This document shows, in pieces, positions 32,658 to 42,606 of a DNA stretch of 64,000 nt. The DNA comes from Hadesarchaea archaeon (lineage in GTDB: Archaea; Hadarchaeota; Hadarchaeia; Hadarchaeales; Hadarchaeaceae), in NCBI GenBank assembly GCA_029259175.1, contig JAPDJH010000004.1, positions 62,001 to 126,000 of the forward strand, in the 5' to 3' direction. Position 1 is the stretch's first letter; every line of letters starts with the position of its first letter. Position numbers and translations under genes: made by a program. The notes below the pieces were generated by a model. The model searched no databases. It was not told where the DNA came from and saw only the letters and a list, made by a program, of their open reading frames with translations.

Positions 32658-35537
32658 CTACTCCAAGTAAAGGGACGGCTTCATGGGCAAGCTCAGGCGG
32701 CCTCTGTTTTTCGGATCGTAGCGTTCTTGGTCTTCGGCCCGGAAAACCCGAAACTCAAGGCCCGTTCGAGCGCTCACATATCTTTCCAGCTCAGTGAGAA
32801 CCGCGTGCTCGTCCAGCTTTTGCTGTTTGAGGATTTCCAGTGCGCTCGGAGAGGAGCGCCGCAGCAACTCCAATATTCGCTGCAGGATTCGAGCCAAATC
32901 GCCTTTCTGACACGGAGGGCTCACCTTGGCCTCGATTTCTTTCAGCAGCTCTCCAAAGTCAATCCGTCCCGACTTGAAGTGAGATATGGCGATCTGATAT
33001 GCCCGCCATTTCCACTCCTCAGCGACGTATGCGATGGCCCGGCTCGGCTTGGTCTTGAGGACTTTCTTTATGTCCAGAATGTCGCTGACAACCGATTCGG
33101 CGTAATCCCAGGCGAGTTCGACCATCGGATCCCGGAGGGCGGCATCGGCTTCCGGCCATTTCGCAGTCGAGATGAAGTCCTTTCTTCCGAACTCGCTCCA
33201 CAACTCTTCGCACGTGTGCGGGATGAAGGGACTGAGCATTCTCAACCACGTGTCTAAAACCTTCTTGAGCACGTCGCCGCTGGGATTTTGCCCCACACAG
33301 GACAGATAGCTGCGCACGTCTTGCATCATCATGAAAAAGGCGTGCTGAATCGCTTTCCGTGTCTCAAAGTTTTCCAGTGCCTGCGTGACTTCTTCCACAT
33401 GGCGCTGAGTTCTGCTCAGCAGCCACCGCTCGGGGAGCCCGAGAGAGCGCCCCGTTTTGTTCACCTTTATGAGGTCTGTGGCTAGCTGGTAGAACCGCTC
33501 CAGATTGCGCTGCATGGCCTCGACCTCCCGGGTCTTCCAGTCCATGTCCTGCCAGGGCTCAGAGACGGAGAGCAGGTACATCCGGACGGTGTCCGCACCG
33601 TATCGCCTGACGGCCTCGTTTATGGCTATGATGTTGCCCTTGGACGAGGACATCTTTTGACCCTCGAGGATGGCCATCCCGAAGCTCACTATTCCGCGGG
33701 GGCACCGGTCGGGAAAGAGCTGGGCGTGGTGGAAGATGTGGAAGGTGAGGTGGTTGGGAATCAGCTCGTTGGCCGACATCCGATAGTCGAGGGGGTACCA
33801 ATACTCAAATTCCGCACGCATTTTTCGGAGCAGGTCAGCGGAAATACCAGTCCGTCGGGCTAGATTTTCTGGATCGCCCCTGCTGTGAAATACAAAGTCG
33901 AAGACTTCGTCCGAGAGCTGCTCTGGATCCACCTGCTTGAGCAGGTGTGCCACGGTGTAGTAGGCCATGTAAATGGTGGAGTCGCTGAGAGACTCTATTA
34001 TCCAGCCCTCCGCCCAAGGAGCGGGGGTTCCCATCCCTATCTGGCGAGTGCAAGGCCACTCGCGGAGCCACTCGATGGTGTGTTCGAACTGGGCGCGAGT
34101 TTCGGGTGGGACCAAGTGCATGCGGGCAAGGCATTCGCGGGCCTTGCGCTTCCAGTCCGGGTCGGCATAGTTCAGGAACCACTGGTCTTCAACCACCTTG
34201 ACGACGACTTGAGAGTTGCAGCGGCACACGACTGGCTTGGCCGAGAACTCGTACATAATTGCGGCCTCGCGGTTGGCCAGCATGTCGTTTCTCACGGCCT
34301 GCTTGGCCTCCGAAACTGGCATCCCACCATACTTAGGAACCCAGTCCCGCATGCGTCCTTTAGCGAACTCGTTACGGTAGACTTCCGCTGTGGCTTCCTC
34401 CAGCTTTGGGTCTCGCTGATCAGTAATGCCCATACGATTTACCACGTCTATCGCCGGGTGTTCTCCATAACCGGGTGTCTCGATGAGGGAAATCGGCTCT
34501 AGCTGCTCAACCAGCGCAGGATCGATGCCAAATGCTTTCAGGCGCTCCGGGTCGCGCTGAATCTCAACCAAGGCAATGTGATCGTAGGGGGCGTGAGAAG
34601 GGACAGAGCCCACCACTCCAGTGGCGTTGTCGGGATCAACAAACGAAGCTGGCAAAATCGGGACACGCTTGTGGGTGAGAGGGACTTCAACCTCCTGAGA
34701 GAAATCTATATTGAACGGCTCCACTTTCCCCACTTCATAGCCCTGAAGCTTGAGCTTCTCGACCGCCTGCTCGCTGACCACCCACTGCTCACCGTTGACC
34801 TCCGCAACCACATAGTTGGCCTCGGGATTCAACCAGAGATTGGTCACTCCAAAAACGGTTTCTGGCCGCAGAGTGGCGGCAGGCAGCACCAAATCGCCAA
34901 GGCGATACTTCAACAACGTGAACTCCAAGATCTCGACGCCTTCTCCCTCAAGCAAATCGTGGTCGGTCACAGGGTTGCCGCACCGTGGGCACCACTTGAC
35001 CGGATGGCGCCCCTTCACTATCAAACCGGCATCCCAGAGCTTGTGATACTGCCAAGTGATGAAGCGCTGGTAGTGGGGATCCACGGTGGTGAATTCGCGG
35101 CGCCAGTCGATAGAGTACCCGAGCCACTCCATTCCCTTGCGATAGCTGAGATCGCTTTCTTTTGCGAAATAGGTGGCGAAGCGGTGCGGGTTCTCGAACT
35201 CTTTCAAACGCTCCGGAGGAACACCGTAGCGTTCGGTTAGGACTTTAACGAACTGAGGGTCGCGGCGTTCGACACGTTTGGCCGCACCGACGATCGGAGT
35301 GCCAGTGAAGTGGTAGGCCATGGGGAAGAGGACGTTGAAGCCGCGCATGCGCTTGTAGCGGGCAATAACGTCTGGGACGGTGTAGGTGCGGCCGTGGCCG
35401 ATGTGCATAGGGCCGCTGACGTAGGGGTATGCGACCGTGAGGTAGAACTTTGGACGGTCATCTGGGTTCGCCTCGAACAACTTGGCCTCGCGCCATTTCT
35501 GTTGCCAGCGCGCATCCAGCTCCTGCCAGTTCACCAT
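32658..35537 (-). CDS. leuS: Leucyl-tRNA synthetase, archaeal type
   Basis: A 959-residue class I synthetase that charges tRNA-Leu. The HIGH motif is MHIGHGRTYTVPDVIARYKR near residue 41, the large editing domain follows, and the KMSKS motif is KMSSSKGNI near residue 650. Length and the C-terminal extension fit archaeal/eukaryotic LeuRS. It starts at ATG 35537 after a 91-nt gap that holds a perfect dyad. It is clearly GC-richer than the glycan locus. Confidence 0.97.
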   Translation of the reverse strand: MVNWQELDARWQQKWREAKLFEANPDDRPKFYLTVAYPYVSGPMHIGHGRTYTVPDVIARYKRMRGFNVLFPMAYHFTGTPIVGAAKRVERRDPQFVKVLTERYGVPPERLKEFENPHRFATYFAKESDLSYRKGMEWLGYSIDWRREFTTVDPHYQRFITWQYHKLWDAGLIVKGRHPVKWCPRCGNPVTDHDLLEGEGVEILEFTLLKYRLGDLVLPAATLRPETVFGVTNLWLNPEANYVVAEVNGEQWVVSEQAVEKLKLQGYEVGKVEPFNIDFSQEVEVPLTHKRVPILPASFVDPDNATGVVGSVPSHAPYDHIALVEIQRDPERLKAFGIDPALVEQLEPISLIETPGYGEHPAIDVVNRMGITDQRDPKLEEATAEVYRNEFAKGRMRDWVPKYGGMPVSEAKQAVRNDMLANREAAIMYEFSAKPVVCRCNSQVVVKVVEDQWFLNYADPDWKRKARECLARMHLVPPETRAQFEHTIEWLREWPCTRQIGMGTPAPWAEGWIIESLSDSTIYMAYYTVAHLLKQVDPEQLSDEVFDFVFHSRGDPENLARRTGISADLLRKMRAEFEYWYPLDYRMSANELIPNHLTFHIFHHAQLFPDRCPRGIVSFGMAILEGQKMSSSKGNIIAINEAVRRYGADTVRMYLLSVSEPWQDMDWKTREVEAMQRNLERFYQLATDLIKVNKTGRSLGLPERWLLSRTQRHVEEVTQALENFETRKAIQHAFFMMMQDVRSYLSCVGQNPSGDVLKKVLDTWLRMLSPFIPHTCEELWSEFGRKDFISTAKWPEADAALRDPMVELAWDYAESVVSDILDIKKVLKTKPSRAIAYVAEEWKWRAYQIAISHFKSGRIDFGELLKEIEAKVSPPCQKGDLARILQRILELLRRSSPSALEILKQQKLDEHAVLTELERYVSARTGLEFRVFRAEDQERYDPKNRGRLSLPMKPSLYLE

Positions 35538-35594
35538 ACAACCACTGCCTACATTTCATCGAGGAAATAAAAAATAAAACTGAGGCTCGGGTAG

Positions 35595-35612
35595 TTGTTA
35601 TAAATATAACAA
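35595..35612. repeat. Perfect 8-bp inverted repeat upstream of leuS
   Basis: TTGTTATA-AA-TATAACAA is an exact palindrome with a 2-nt centre, about 58 nt before the leuS start and 17 nt after the stop of the YdjM-like gene. It includes a TATA-like core, so it may be the leuS promoter with a regulator site, or only an AT-rich spacer. Confidence 0.5.
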
Positions 35613-35628
35613 ATGTGGTGTTTTGAAT

Positions 35629-36081
35629 TCACCCATTTTCCAAGTAAGCAAAGAGAGCCACTATTCCCAGAACCGCTAACGCCCAGTTCACAAACCGATC
35701 TGACGACCTGAAGAGACCCAGACCCACGCGTCTGTTGGATAGCGGCCAAAAAGGTCTGAACTTCGCAAAAGTGGCCATATCCCCCACCAAGTGCAACACA
35801 ACACCGAGAAACGCTCCGATAAACCCGGACCAAAAACCAAATCCCAGCCAGAGAAAAACTCCACCACTAAGCACGGCCATAACGACTGCGCCGAAAATCG
35901 AATGAGTCAGCGGCCCGCGGTGCTCCACGAATCCACCTGTTCGGATATCTAGGTCGGGGAACACCGAAAATACAACTGTGAGGGCGATTATGGGGAGACC
36001 GAGGGCTGGCGGATATCGAAAAAACATCATGCTGGCCGACATCACTGCCAGAGAGAAACCGGCATGACCTTCGGGCCGCAT
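35629..36081 (-). CDS. YdjM-like membrane metal-dependent hydrolase
   Basis: A 150-residue membrane protein with three or four hydrophobic segments. EGHAGFSLAV at the N-terminus, FPDLDIRTG, EHRGPLTHS and HLVGDMATF carry the conserved His and Asp residues of the YdjM/PF04307 family, believed to be metal-dependent hydrolases. The substrate is not known. It lies 6 nt after the alaS stop on the same strand. Confidence 0.75.
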   Translation of the reverse strand: MRPEGHAGFSLAVMSASMMFFRYPPALGLPIIALTVVFSVFPDLDIRTGGFVEHRGPLTHSIFGAVVMAVLSGGVFLWLGFGFWSGFIGAFLGVVLHLVGDMATFAKFRPFWPLSNRRVGLGLFRSSDRFVNWALAVLGIVALFAYLENG

Positions 36082-36087
36082 GGAGGC

Positions 36088-38808
36088 TCAGCTGGAGAGG
36101 ATCTCTATTGCTCGCTCCAAAGCTCTCGGAAGCGACTCCGGTTTGGTCCCTCCTCCTTGCCCGAGATGAGGTTTCCCGCCGCCACCTCCCCCTATCTCGC
36201 GCGAGATCTCTGCAGCGATCTGACCGCAATTCACCCCCGATTTCACGGCCTCCGGGCCAGCCATCACCACCACGCGGGGTCTATCGCGTCTGGAACCGAG
36301 CACCACTACCAGCGCTGGATTCTCTCTGGTGAGCACCTCGGCGGCCTTCACGAGCTCCTCGGCGCTCGCATCGACTTCCTCACAGATCACCCGACGCCCG
36401 CCCACTTCTCTGACTTTTTCCTTCAAGCTCTTGGACAACAAGTCGGCAACCTGCTCCTTCAGCCTCTCCGCCTCTTTGCTCGCCGCTTTCCAATCCTGGA
36501 AGAGGCGCTCGACCGAAGAGGCCAGCTTCTCCGGTGGAACACGAAGAATCGTTGTGGCTCGCTGCACCTGCTCCTCCAGAGCGCGGAGATAGCTCAGGGC
36601 GGCATCTCCAACAGCAAACTCGATGCGCTCGATTCCGTCCTGGATTCGCTCCGTTCGCAGGATCTTGAAGAAACCCACCTCTCCTGTCCGCGTGCAGTGA
36701 GTCCCCGCACAGGCTTGCACGTCCCAGTCCTCGATTTCTACCACTCGAAGACGCTTTCCCGGAATAACTCCTCCCTGATAGAGCACAAAACCGAACTTGC
36801 GCTCCGCGGCGACCCTGTCCATCCACGCAGTGCGAACCGGTCTGTTCTCCCGAATTACTTGATTGCAGAGGCGCTCGATTTCTTGTAGCTGCTCGGGCGT
36901 AATCCGCTTGAAATGCGAGACATCCAATCTGCTGCGGTCCTCTCCTTTCTGCGCCCCTTGTTGCCACACGTGATCGCCCAAAACACGCCGCAACGCGCCA
37001 AGCAGGATGTGAGTTCCCGTGTGGTGAGCCATGAGAGCCTGTCTGCGCTTCCAGTCGATCCGGCCACGCACCATCTGCCCGCGTTTGAACGGATTGTTCT
37101 CCAGCCTGTGCAACACCACATCACCGACCTTCACGACTTCGGTGACCCTCGCCTTCCCCGCTTTGCCCTCTATCTCTCCCAAGTCCGACGGCTGACCGCC
37201 TCCCTCTGGGTAAAATGCTGTGCGATCAAGCACCACATAATCATCAATCACGCCCACGACCTTTGCTGAGAACTCCTGCGTATATGGAGCAGCGTAGTAC
37301 AAGAGCTTGGTCGGCGTCAGTCCTTTCAACCGCTCTTCAGATACGGGGGAGACTTGGGCCACCACGTGACGCGGCCTGCTGTGAAGCTTCGCGACCTTGA
37401 TGTAGAAGTCTTCCGGAATCCTCACCTCAACTCCAAGACCTCCAGCCACTTCTCTCACCAGCTCGGGAGGAAGACCGTGAGTGTCGTAAAGCATCAAGAT
37501 TTCCGATTCCGAAAAGCCCTGACCTCTAGATCTCAGCTCTTCCGCCATTCGCTCGACCAGCGCCCGCCCGCGCTTGAGGGTGTCCCGGTACTTCCGCTCC
37601 TCGTGCGCACAGACCTCAAGGATATAATCCCGTTTTTCTCTCATTTCCGGGAACTGCGGCGCCGAGAAATCCAGCATCTTGGCCATGAGCTCCGGCAACC
37701 TGACCTCCATTCGGATTTCGTCCATGAGCCTAAGAGTTCTCCTCAGCACCAGGCGCGCGAGGTATCCCTCCCGGACGTTGCTGGGCGTTATCCCATCTGC
37801 AAACATGAATGCCAAGCAACGCAGGTGATCGGCGATCGCGTAGACCCCTTCGATCGGTGAAAGCATACGGTCAAGCTCTTCTACTGAAACCCCCGTTCGC
37901 TCGGAGAGTTTAGAGCGCAGAATGTGGAGGTCGCGGCCGCTCTCGATATCGAGCACCCCAGCGAGCTTCGAGTTCTCCTGCAGGATTTCTGGCGGTGGAA
38001 GCTGGACACCGGCCATGCCTCGCAACTCGTCGATGAGCCGGCCGAAGATGGCCTCATAGCTCGTGGGGGTCCCCTGGGTAAGCCACACAAAGCGCTCCAA
38101 ACCATAGCCGGTGTCAACGATTTCAAGAGGGATGGGCCGGTAGTTGCCACTCTCCCCCGCGTAGTGCATGAAGACAAGCGTTGCGACCTCTAGGCCACGC
38201 ACGTTGACTTCAAAATCCTCTCCAGCGTTTCCACCGCCCTCCCACATCCCCTCAATGTAGGTGATTTCCTCTGGCCTTATCCGCAGGGTTCGGGTAAGAA
38301 ATTCATGACAGTACTGGACGGTCTCGTGATTCCAGTAAATCCGCCTGGTGCGCGTGTTGAAGGCGTGGTGTCCGCCCATGAAGAACAGGGTGAAGTGACG
38401 TCCAGAGCGCCCCACATTGTCGATGTCTTTGAGCCTGATGCTCGGCTGGCTTACGACAAGGGGATTCGCAGGCGGAGGCACTTGACCGCTCGTGACCCAC
38501 GGCTGAAAGTTTGCAATCGATGCGATGGTGAGAAAGATATCATCGCGCCAGCGGGCCACGACCGGGTAACGCGGGATCACCTCGTGCCCCCGACGCTTGA
38601 AGAAACGAAGAAACGCTCGCTCGAACTCCTGCAAGGTATAGGGCTTGCGGGTCGGAGGATTTCCAATAAACGAATATTCCACACACGGCGTGTCACCGCA
38701 GAGTTCACGTTCGGGATCAAGCGTCCAGAAAAATCTCCCGCAACTCTTACACTTCCGCTGCGTGAAGCCCTCTTCCTTGAACAGCTTGACGTGATAAATT
38801 TCGCTCAT
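36088..38808 (-). CDS. alaS: Alanyl-tRNA synthetase, archaeal type
   Basis: About 906 residues; charges tRNA-Ala and edits mischarged Ser/Gly. The N-terminal CKSCGRFFWT and CGDTPC zinc-ribbon segment is typical of archaeal AlaRS. The class II core has RYPVVARWRDDIFLTIASI, the editing domain has HHTGTHILLGAL (HxxxH) and CAGTHCTRTG, and the C-Ala part is glycine-rich (GGGGGGKPH). ATG 38808 is chosen: a TATA-like element GGTTTTTAACC is centred about 28 nt upstream. A TTG-led frame seven codons longer exists. Confidence 0.95.
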   Translation of the reverse strand: MSEIYHVKLFKEEGFTQRKCKSCGRFFWTLDPERELCGDTPCVEYSFIGNPPTRKPYTLQEFERAFLRFFKRRGHEVIPRYPVVARWRDDIFLTIASIANFQPWVTSGQVPPPANPLVVSQPSIRLKDIDNVGRSGRHFTLFFMGGHHAFNTRTRRIYWNHETVQYCHEFLTRTLRIRPEEITYIEGMWEGGGNAGEDFEVNVRGLEVATLVFMHYAGESGNYRPIPLEIVDTGYGLERFVWLTQGTPTSYEAIFGRLIDELRGMAGVQLPPPEILQENSKLAGVLDIESGRDLHILRSKLSERTGVSVEELDRMLSPIEGVYAIADHLRCLAFMFADGITPSNVREGYLARLVLRRTLRLMDEIRMEVRLPELMAKMLDFSAPQFPEMREKRDYILEVCAHEERKYRDTLKRGRALVERMAEELRSRGQGFSESEILMLYDTHGLPPELVREVAGGLGVEVRIPEDFYIKVAKLHSRPRHVVAQVSPVSEERLKGLTPTKLLYYAAPYTQEFSAKVVGVIDDYVVLDRTAFYPEGGGQPSDLGEIEGKAGKARVTEVVKVGDVVLHRLENNPFKRGQMVRGRIDWKRRQALMAHHTGTHILLGALRRVLGDHVWQQGAQKGEDRSRLDVSHFKRITPEQLQEIERLCNQVIRENRPVRTAWMDRVAAERKFGFVLYQGGVIPGKRLRVVEIEDWDVQACAGTHCTRTGEVGFFKILRTERIQDGIERIEFAVGDAALSYLRALEEQVQRATTILRVPPEKLASSVERLFQDWKAASKEAERLKEQVADLLSKSLKEKVREVGGRRVICEEVDASAEELVKAAEVLTRENPALVVVLGSRRDRPRVVVMAGPEAVKSGVNCGQIAAEISREIGGGGGGKPHLGQGGGTKPESLPRALERAIEILSS

Positions 38809-38830
38809 CCACACCAATACGGGAATCAAC

Positions 38831-38841
38831 GGTTAAAAACC
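38831..38841 (-). promoter_or_regulatory. TATA-like element for alaS
   Basis: GGTTTTTAACC on the minus strand lies about 28 nt before ATG 38808, the expected distance for a leaderless transcript. It is in the 39-nt gap after the receiver-domain gene. Confidence 0.4.
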
Positions 38842-38847
38842 GCGATG

Positions 38848-39210
38848 CTACTTGGCAAGAATCTCCTCGATTTTTTTGATCAGCGCCTCGGGGTCGAACG
38901 GCTTCACGATGTAGTCTGAAGCTCCTAGTTCTTTCACACCTTTTTTCAGAGTATCCGGGATGTCGAGCGCCGTTAGGAGCGCCACCTTTTGGCCGGGATT
39001 GGTTTTTCTGATTTCCTTGTAAACCTCCCAGCCGTCCATTTCCGGCATCATGATGTCGAGCAGAACCAGATCCGGTTTCTCTTGAGAGTAGCTGTCAAGA
39101 AACTCCTTCGGATTGGTGTATCCGACAAACTCGTGCCCGGCGCGCGTGATTATTTTTTGCAAAAGTTTCACAATATCTGGCTCATCGTCAACCGCCACAA
39201 TTTTCTTCAT
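38848..39210 (-). CDS. Stand-alone response-regulator receiver protein
   Basis: A 120-residue CheY-like receiver. D8 and D9 (VAVDDEPD), phospho-acceptor D52 (LLDIMMPEMDG), T80 (LLTALD) and K103 (IVKPFD) are all present, so it should be phosphorylatable. No output domain follows. ATG 39210 is preferred over ATG 39228 because TTGGTG lies a few nt upstream and the family starts MKKIVAVDDE. No histidine kinase is in the window, so its partner is elsewhere. Confidence 0.85.
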   Translation of the reverse strand: MKKIVAVDDEPDIVKLLQKIITRAGHEFVGYTNPKEFLDSYSQEKPDLVLLDIMMPEMDGWEVYKEIRKTNPGQKVALLTALDIPDTLKKGVKELGASDYIVKPFDPEALIKKIEEILAK

Positions 39211-39242
39211 TGGCTTTGCACCAACCATTTCTGCAGGAATGT

Positions 39243-39251
39243 CGTTATAAA
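39243..39251 (-). promoter_or_regulatory. TATA-like element for the receiver gene
   Basis: On the minus strand GTTTATAAC lies about 37 nt before ATG 39210, giving a short leader with a ribosome-binding site. Placement only. Confidence 0.35.
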
Positions 39252-39548
39252 CATTTCATTACCCATAAAAGATGCTGTTCAAATAACCACCTCCAGCCAC
39301 TTCTTTAACCCACCATCGCCCCCGGATGGAGGCCCCTTCAGTGTTTGATACCACCTGCAGCGGTTGTAGAAGAAGACGAAGGCCCAGCTGTTCTGTGGTG
39401 AACGGCACACTTCCGGGATTGCTCCGCTGGTGTGAGGAGCACAACACGCCGGCTTTGTTGTATGGAACAACCGTTGCGGCATGTTCGAAAATCCCGAATT
39501 TGCCTTATTTTTGCCCGTACGCCCGTCGCAGTCCTTAAGCAAGGGGGT
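39252..39548. other. Noncoding stretch between receiver gene and rpl12
   Basis: About 300 nt downstream of the ribosomal-protein operon. Short frames exist on both strands (for example 39326-39538 plus, Cys- and Arg-rich) but none has a ribosome-binding site, family motif or length to support it. It may hold the 3' end of the operon transcript or a decayed gene. I see no clear hairpin, T-run terminator or RNA family. Confidence 0.4.
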
Positions 39549-39866
39549 TCAGCCGAAAAGCGCGCCAAGTCCTGAGAGTGCCTCTTCTTCCTTTTTCTCC
39601 TCTTCTTTCTTCTCCTCTTTCTTCTCAGCTGGTTTTTCCTCGGCTTTCTCTGCGGGCGCCGCAGGAGCCGCCGCTGGCGCTGCAACGGGTACTGCCGCGC
39701 TCTTGATCGCCTCGTCGATGTTGACCCCTTCGAGCGCAGCTACCAATGCCTTGACTCTGGCCTCGTCCACTTCCACACCGGCCGCTTTCAGGATATTGGT
39801 TATCCCCTGCTCGTCCACCGGCTTGCCCGCCGCGTGCAGCACGAGCGCCGCATGGATATATTCCAT
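39549..39866 (-). CDS. rpl12: Ribosomal protein L12 (P1-like)
   Basis: A 105-residue stalk protein that recruits translation factors. [20 protein letters not shown] is the archaeal L12 dimerisation start, followed by an Ala-rich hinge and a Lys/Glu-rich stretch, ending in [10 protein letters not shown], the factor-binding tail. ATG 39866 has GGAGGTGA 5 nt upstream; an earlier frame start at 39884 lies inside the P0 stop region. It is the last gene of the L11-L1-L10-L12 run. Confidence 0.95.
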   Translation of the reverse strand: MEYIHAALVLHAAGKPVDEQGITNILKAAGVEVDEARVKALVAALEGVNIDEAIKSAAVPVAAPAAAPAAPAEKAEEKPAEKKEEKKEEEKKEEEALSGLGALFG

Positions 39867-39880
39867 TCCACTCACCTCCA

Positions 39881-40909
39881 TCACCCGAACAACGCACCCA
39901 ACCCTGATAGCTCTTCTCCCTTTTCTTCCTTTTCCTCCTCTTTAGGCTTTTCCTCCGGGGGTTTTTCTTCTTTTTGTTCTGCTGGCGGAGGAGCCGGAGC
40001 CTCTTGCACCACCAGCCCCCTGAGCTCTTCATCCAAACAGGCCTCGTTTTGCTTTCCGGCAAAGCCCGCTAAGGCGAGCATCTCGTACCTGGCAAGAGAC
40101 AGCAAATCGGTAATCACATCCCGGGCTGGGAATCGGGCGTTCAAGGCCAGATTGCGTGCGTTCATGGCAGCTTCGGCAATGAACAGCGGAACCGTCTGAC
40201 TGGTCGGATACCCGACATTGAACGCCAGATTGAACGCCCACGAAGCCGCTTGCTGCACCTCACCGGTGGTCTTTTGCTCATCGATCTCCAGCAAATCGCT
40301 TGAGAATATCAGACCATCTTGATATGCAGCCCTCAATTTGAGCCCGAGCTCTACCGGCATTATGTTGAATTTGGCCAAAATGTCAGCAATTTGCGGAGTT
40401 ATCACATCGCCGGCTTTCACGAGTGGACAGTCCTCGAGAATCACCACCTTTCCGGCTTGAATGCGTGCTTTTATCCCAACGCGCTGGAGTTCTCCAACCA
40501 CCGGGCCCGGGGGGAGATCTGTTTCTCCTGCCGGGATCACAATATCCTGGGCGGCTCTAGATCCCGGCTTCGCTGGCGCTTTGGTTTTGTTCTCCCGGAG
40601 GAACTTGCTCAGCTTGAACGCGTCCATGTCGGTGAGAATCACCGCCGTGGGTCCCTCTATCATATCTGCCAGCTTGGCCAGATCTGGACGGCTCTGAGCG
40701 ACCTTTGCGATCGCCAGTCTCAGGAGAGTGTTTTTCACCACCCGTATGGTCGCGCGTTCTCGCAGTTTTTCCCGGATTTCTTGGAATTGTTTTGCCGGCA
40801 GCTCCGTGATATCAGCTATTCCTATGACAGAGGTCTCTTGGAGTTGCTTGGCAAACTCTTCAACGAATCCCTTCTTCCATTCCGCCACGTGAGCCGTTTT
40901 TGCGACCAT
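39881..40909 (-). CDS. rplP0: Ribosomal protein L10 (P0)
   Basis: A 342-residue P0 that anchors the L12 dimers to 23S r[20 protein letters not shown] and [15 protein letters not shown] are the rRNA-binding part, [15 protein letters not shown] the inserted domain, and [10 protein letters not shown] the tail shared with L12. This is the full archaeal length, with long C-terminal helices for several L12 dimers. Its start is 3 nt after the L1 stop. Confidence 0.95.
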   Translation of the reverse strand: MVAKTAHVAEWKKGFVEEFAKQLQETSVIGIADITELPAKQFQEIREKLRERATIRVVKNTLLRLAIAKVAQSRPDLAKLADMIEGPTAVILTDMDAFKLSKFLRENKTKAPAKPGSRAAQDIVIPAGETDLPPGPVVGELQRVGIKARIQAGKVVILEDCPLVKAGDVITPQIADILAKFNIMPVELGLKLRAAYQDGLIFSSDLLEIDEQKTTGEVQQAASWAFNLAFNVGYPTSQTVPLFIAEAAMNARNLALNARFPARDVITDLLSLARYEMLALAGFAGKQNEACLDEELRGLVVQEAPAPPPAEQKEEKPPEEKPKEEEKEEKGEELSGLGALFG

Positions 40910-40912
40910 CTA

Positions 40913-41572
40913 TTATCCCTCCACCATTCCTATCTTGACGGGTTTTCCCATTGTGGTTTTAACGTAGACGGTCTTGATCCGCCCACCCAAATCGGAAAGT
41001 TTGCGATCGACCTCCTCCAGCACAGCTAAGGCGTTTTCCGCCAGCTGTCCTTCATCCATTTTTTCACTCCCGATTTTGGTGTTGAGACACAGCTGTCCCT
41101 TGTTCATGAGGCGAACCGTTCTCCTTAGCCGCTCTATTATGGGTATGGGATTGGCTGTGGCCGGGATGGGTCGAGGCATTTTACCTCGTGGTCCCAGCAC
41201 AGGACCGAAAACCTTGCCGATCAGCACCATCAGATCTGCCTGAGCCAAACACATGTCGAACTGCTCAGCTATTTTTTTGATTTCCTTTCGCTGGCCTTGC
41301 AACCGTTGGATCTCCCCTTTTCCCATAACCCGATCGGCTCCTCCTTCTCGAGCGAGTCTCGCCAGTTCTCCGTCGGCAAACACGAACACACGATTTGGTT
41401 TTCCGAGTCCGTGAGGCAGCACCACATCCAGCGTTATGCGGCTTTCCGGTTTCTTGGGATCGAGACCCTCAAGGGCAATCAGTAACTCCATCGACTGCTC
41501 GAAATTCCTCGGTTTGGACTGTTCTTTCGCCTGCCTGATAGCTTGCACCAACGCCTCCTTGCTCACGGTCAT
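40913..41572 (-). CDS. rpl1: Ribosomal protein L1
   Basis: A 219-residue protein of the L1 stalk. [36 protein letters not shown] and the terminal [16 protein letters not shown] are the signature blocks. In archaea L1 also binds its own mRNA; I did not identify that site. The start overlaps the L11 stop by 4 nt, showing translational coupling. Confidence 0.96.
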   Translation of the reverse strand: MTVSKEALVQAIRQAKEQSKPRNFEQSMELLIALEGLDPKKPESRITLDVVLPHGLGKPNRVFVFADGELARLAREGGADRVMGKGEIQRLQGQRKEIKKIAEQFDMCLAQADLMVLIGKVFGPVLGPRGKMPRPIPATANPIPIIERLRRTVRLMNKGQLCLNTKIGSEKMDEGQLAENALAVLEEVDRKLSDLGGRIKTVYVKTTMGKPVKIGMVEG

Positions 41573-42045
41573 TCTTTCAACACCTCGTCGTGTTTTCCAG
41601 CGTCTACTTCCTGCTGGATTTCGCGCGGATCTCTTCCCTCCACTGTCACGCCCATGCTGACGCAGGTGCCTAGAACCTCTTTCACCGCAGCTTTCAGTGT
41701 TTTGGCCAAGCTGCCGGACCGCTTGACTTTGGCAATCTGGACGACCTGCTGCAGAGAGAGATTTCCGACCACTTCGCTGCCAGCCGTCTTGGCCCCCTTT
41801 TCAACGCCGAGTTCCTTCTTTATCAGGGCAGAGACAGGAGGTGAACCCACCTTGACATCAAAACTTTTGGTCTTTGGGTCAACGATCACGGTCACTGGGA
41901 CAGTCATCCCGGCAAACTCCTTGGTTCGCTCGTTTATTTTTGCTACCACTTGCCCCACGTTTATGCCGAAAGGACCGAGCGCTGGACCTAGAGGCGGCCC
42001 AGCGGATGCCTTCCCTCCTTCGACCAGCAATTTGATTTCTGGCAC
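41569..42045 (-). CDS. rpl11: Ribosomal protein L11
   Basis: A 158-residue protein of the GTPase-associated centre. [20 protein letters not shown] is the N-terminal hallmark, and [20 protein letters not shown] the C-terminal rRNA-binding block. It follows the Spt5 gene by about 50 nt and leads the ribosomal stalk group. Confidence 0.96.
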   Translation of the reverse strand: MPEIKLLVEGGKASAGPPLGPALGPFGINVGQVVAKINERTKEFAGMTVPVTVIVDPKTKSFDVKVGSPPVSALIKKELGVEKGAKTAGSEVVGNLSLQQVVQIAKVKRSGSLAKTLKAAVKEVLGTCVSMGVTVEGRDPREIQQEVDAGKHDEVLKE

Positions 42046-42096
42046 AGCCCATCACCCGGCTTTCTCTCAAAAGTAGCAGACGAGGTTATAAATAGA

Positions 42097-42606
42097 CTAC
42101 GAGGGGGAGCCCTCCATTTCTTCCTTGCGCTGGATGATTTTCACGGCGTCACCGCGCACGGTAACAGGGATGGGCACGGTCGCCTCAATCAGTTCGACCG
42201 TTATCTCCTCCTTGCTCTCATCGATTCGAATTATCTTTGCACGCTCCCCTTTGAACGGACCAGAGGAGATCTCCACCAAATCTCCTACGTTCATCCGGAT
42301 CACGCTTGGCCGCGGCGTCAGGAACTGCTCGAGCTGCTCCATGGGCACTTCTCCGCTCACCACCCCTTTTGCGTGCTTCACCCCGGCGCGCAGTCTTTCC
42401 ACGAAGTGGCGGCCACCAAAAACTTCGACGAACACATAACCCCGTATATCCGGTGGAGCAAGAATGCTGAGCAGATCCTTCATTCCGTAATTTTTTGCTC
42501 TTCCGTCCAGCATATCCGCCGCAGTTTTTTCCTGACCCACCGTTGTTCTCAGCGCAAAGAGCTGTGGCTTGCGCTCTGTTTGACCTTCGGTTTTCTCCTC
42601 AGCCAC
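42097..42606 (-). CDS. spt5: Transcription elongation factor Spt5 (NusG family)
   Basis: A 169-residue factor that clamps RNA polymerase with Spt4. The NGN domain has LFALRTTVGQEKTAADML and DIRGYVFVE, and the KOW domain has VGDLVEISSGPFKGERAKI. It is a little longer than usual through a charged N-terminus. It starts with GTG 42606, whose G is the last base of the SecE stop (TAGTG). Confidence 0.94.
   Translation of the reverse strand: MAEEKTEGQTERKPQLFALRTTVGQEKTAADMLDGRAKNYGMKDLLSILAPPDIRGYVFVEVFGGRHFVERLRAGVKHAKGVVSGEVPMEQLEQFLTPRPSVIRMNVGDLVEISSGPFKGERAKIIRIDESKEEITVELIEATVPIPVTVRGDAVKIIQRKEEMEGSPS

Noticed and set aside
33885-35240. Long plus-strand frames opposite leuS
   Set aside because: leuS is unmistakable on the minus strand; these are by-products of GC-rich codon bias.
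39326-39538. Cys- and Arg-rich 70-residue frame on plus strand between the receiver gene and rpl12
   Set aside because: No ribosome-binding site, no family motif, and another frame of similar length runs on the opposite strand; likely chance.
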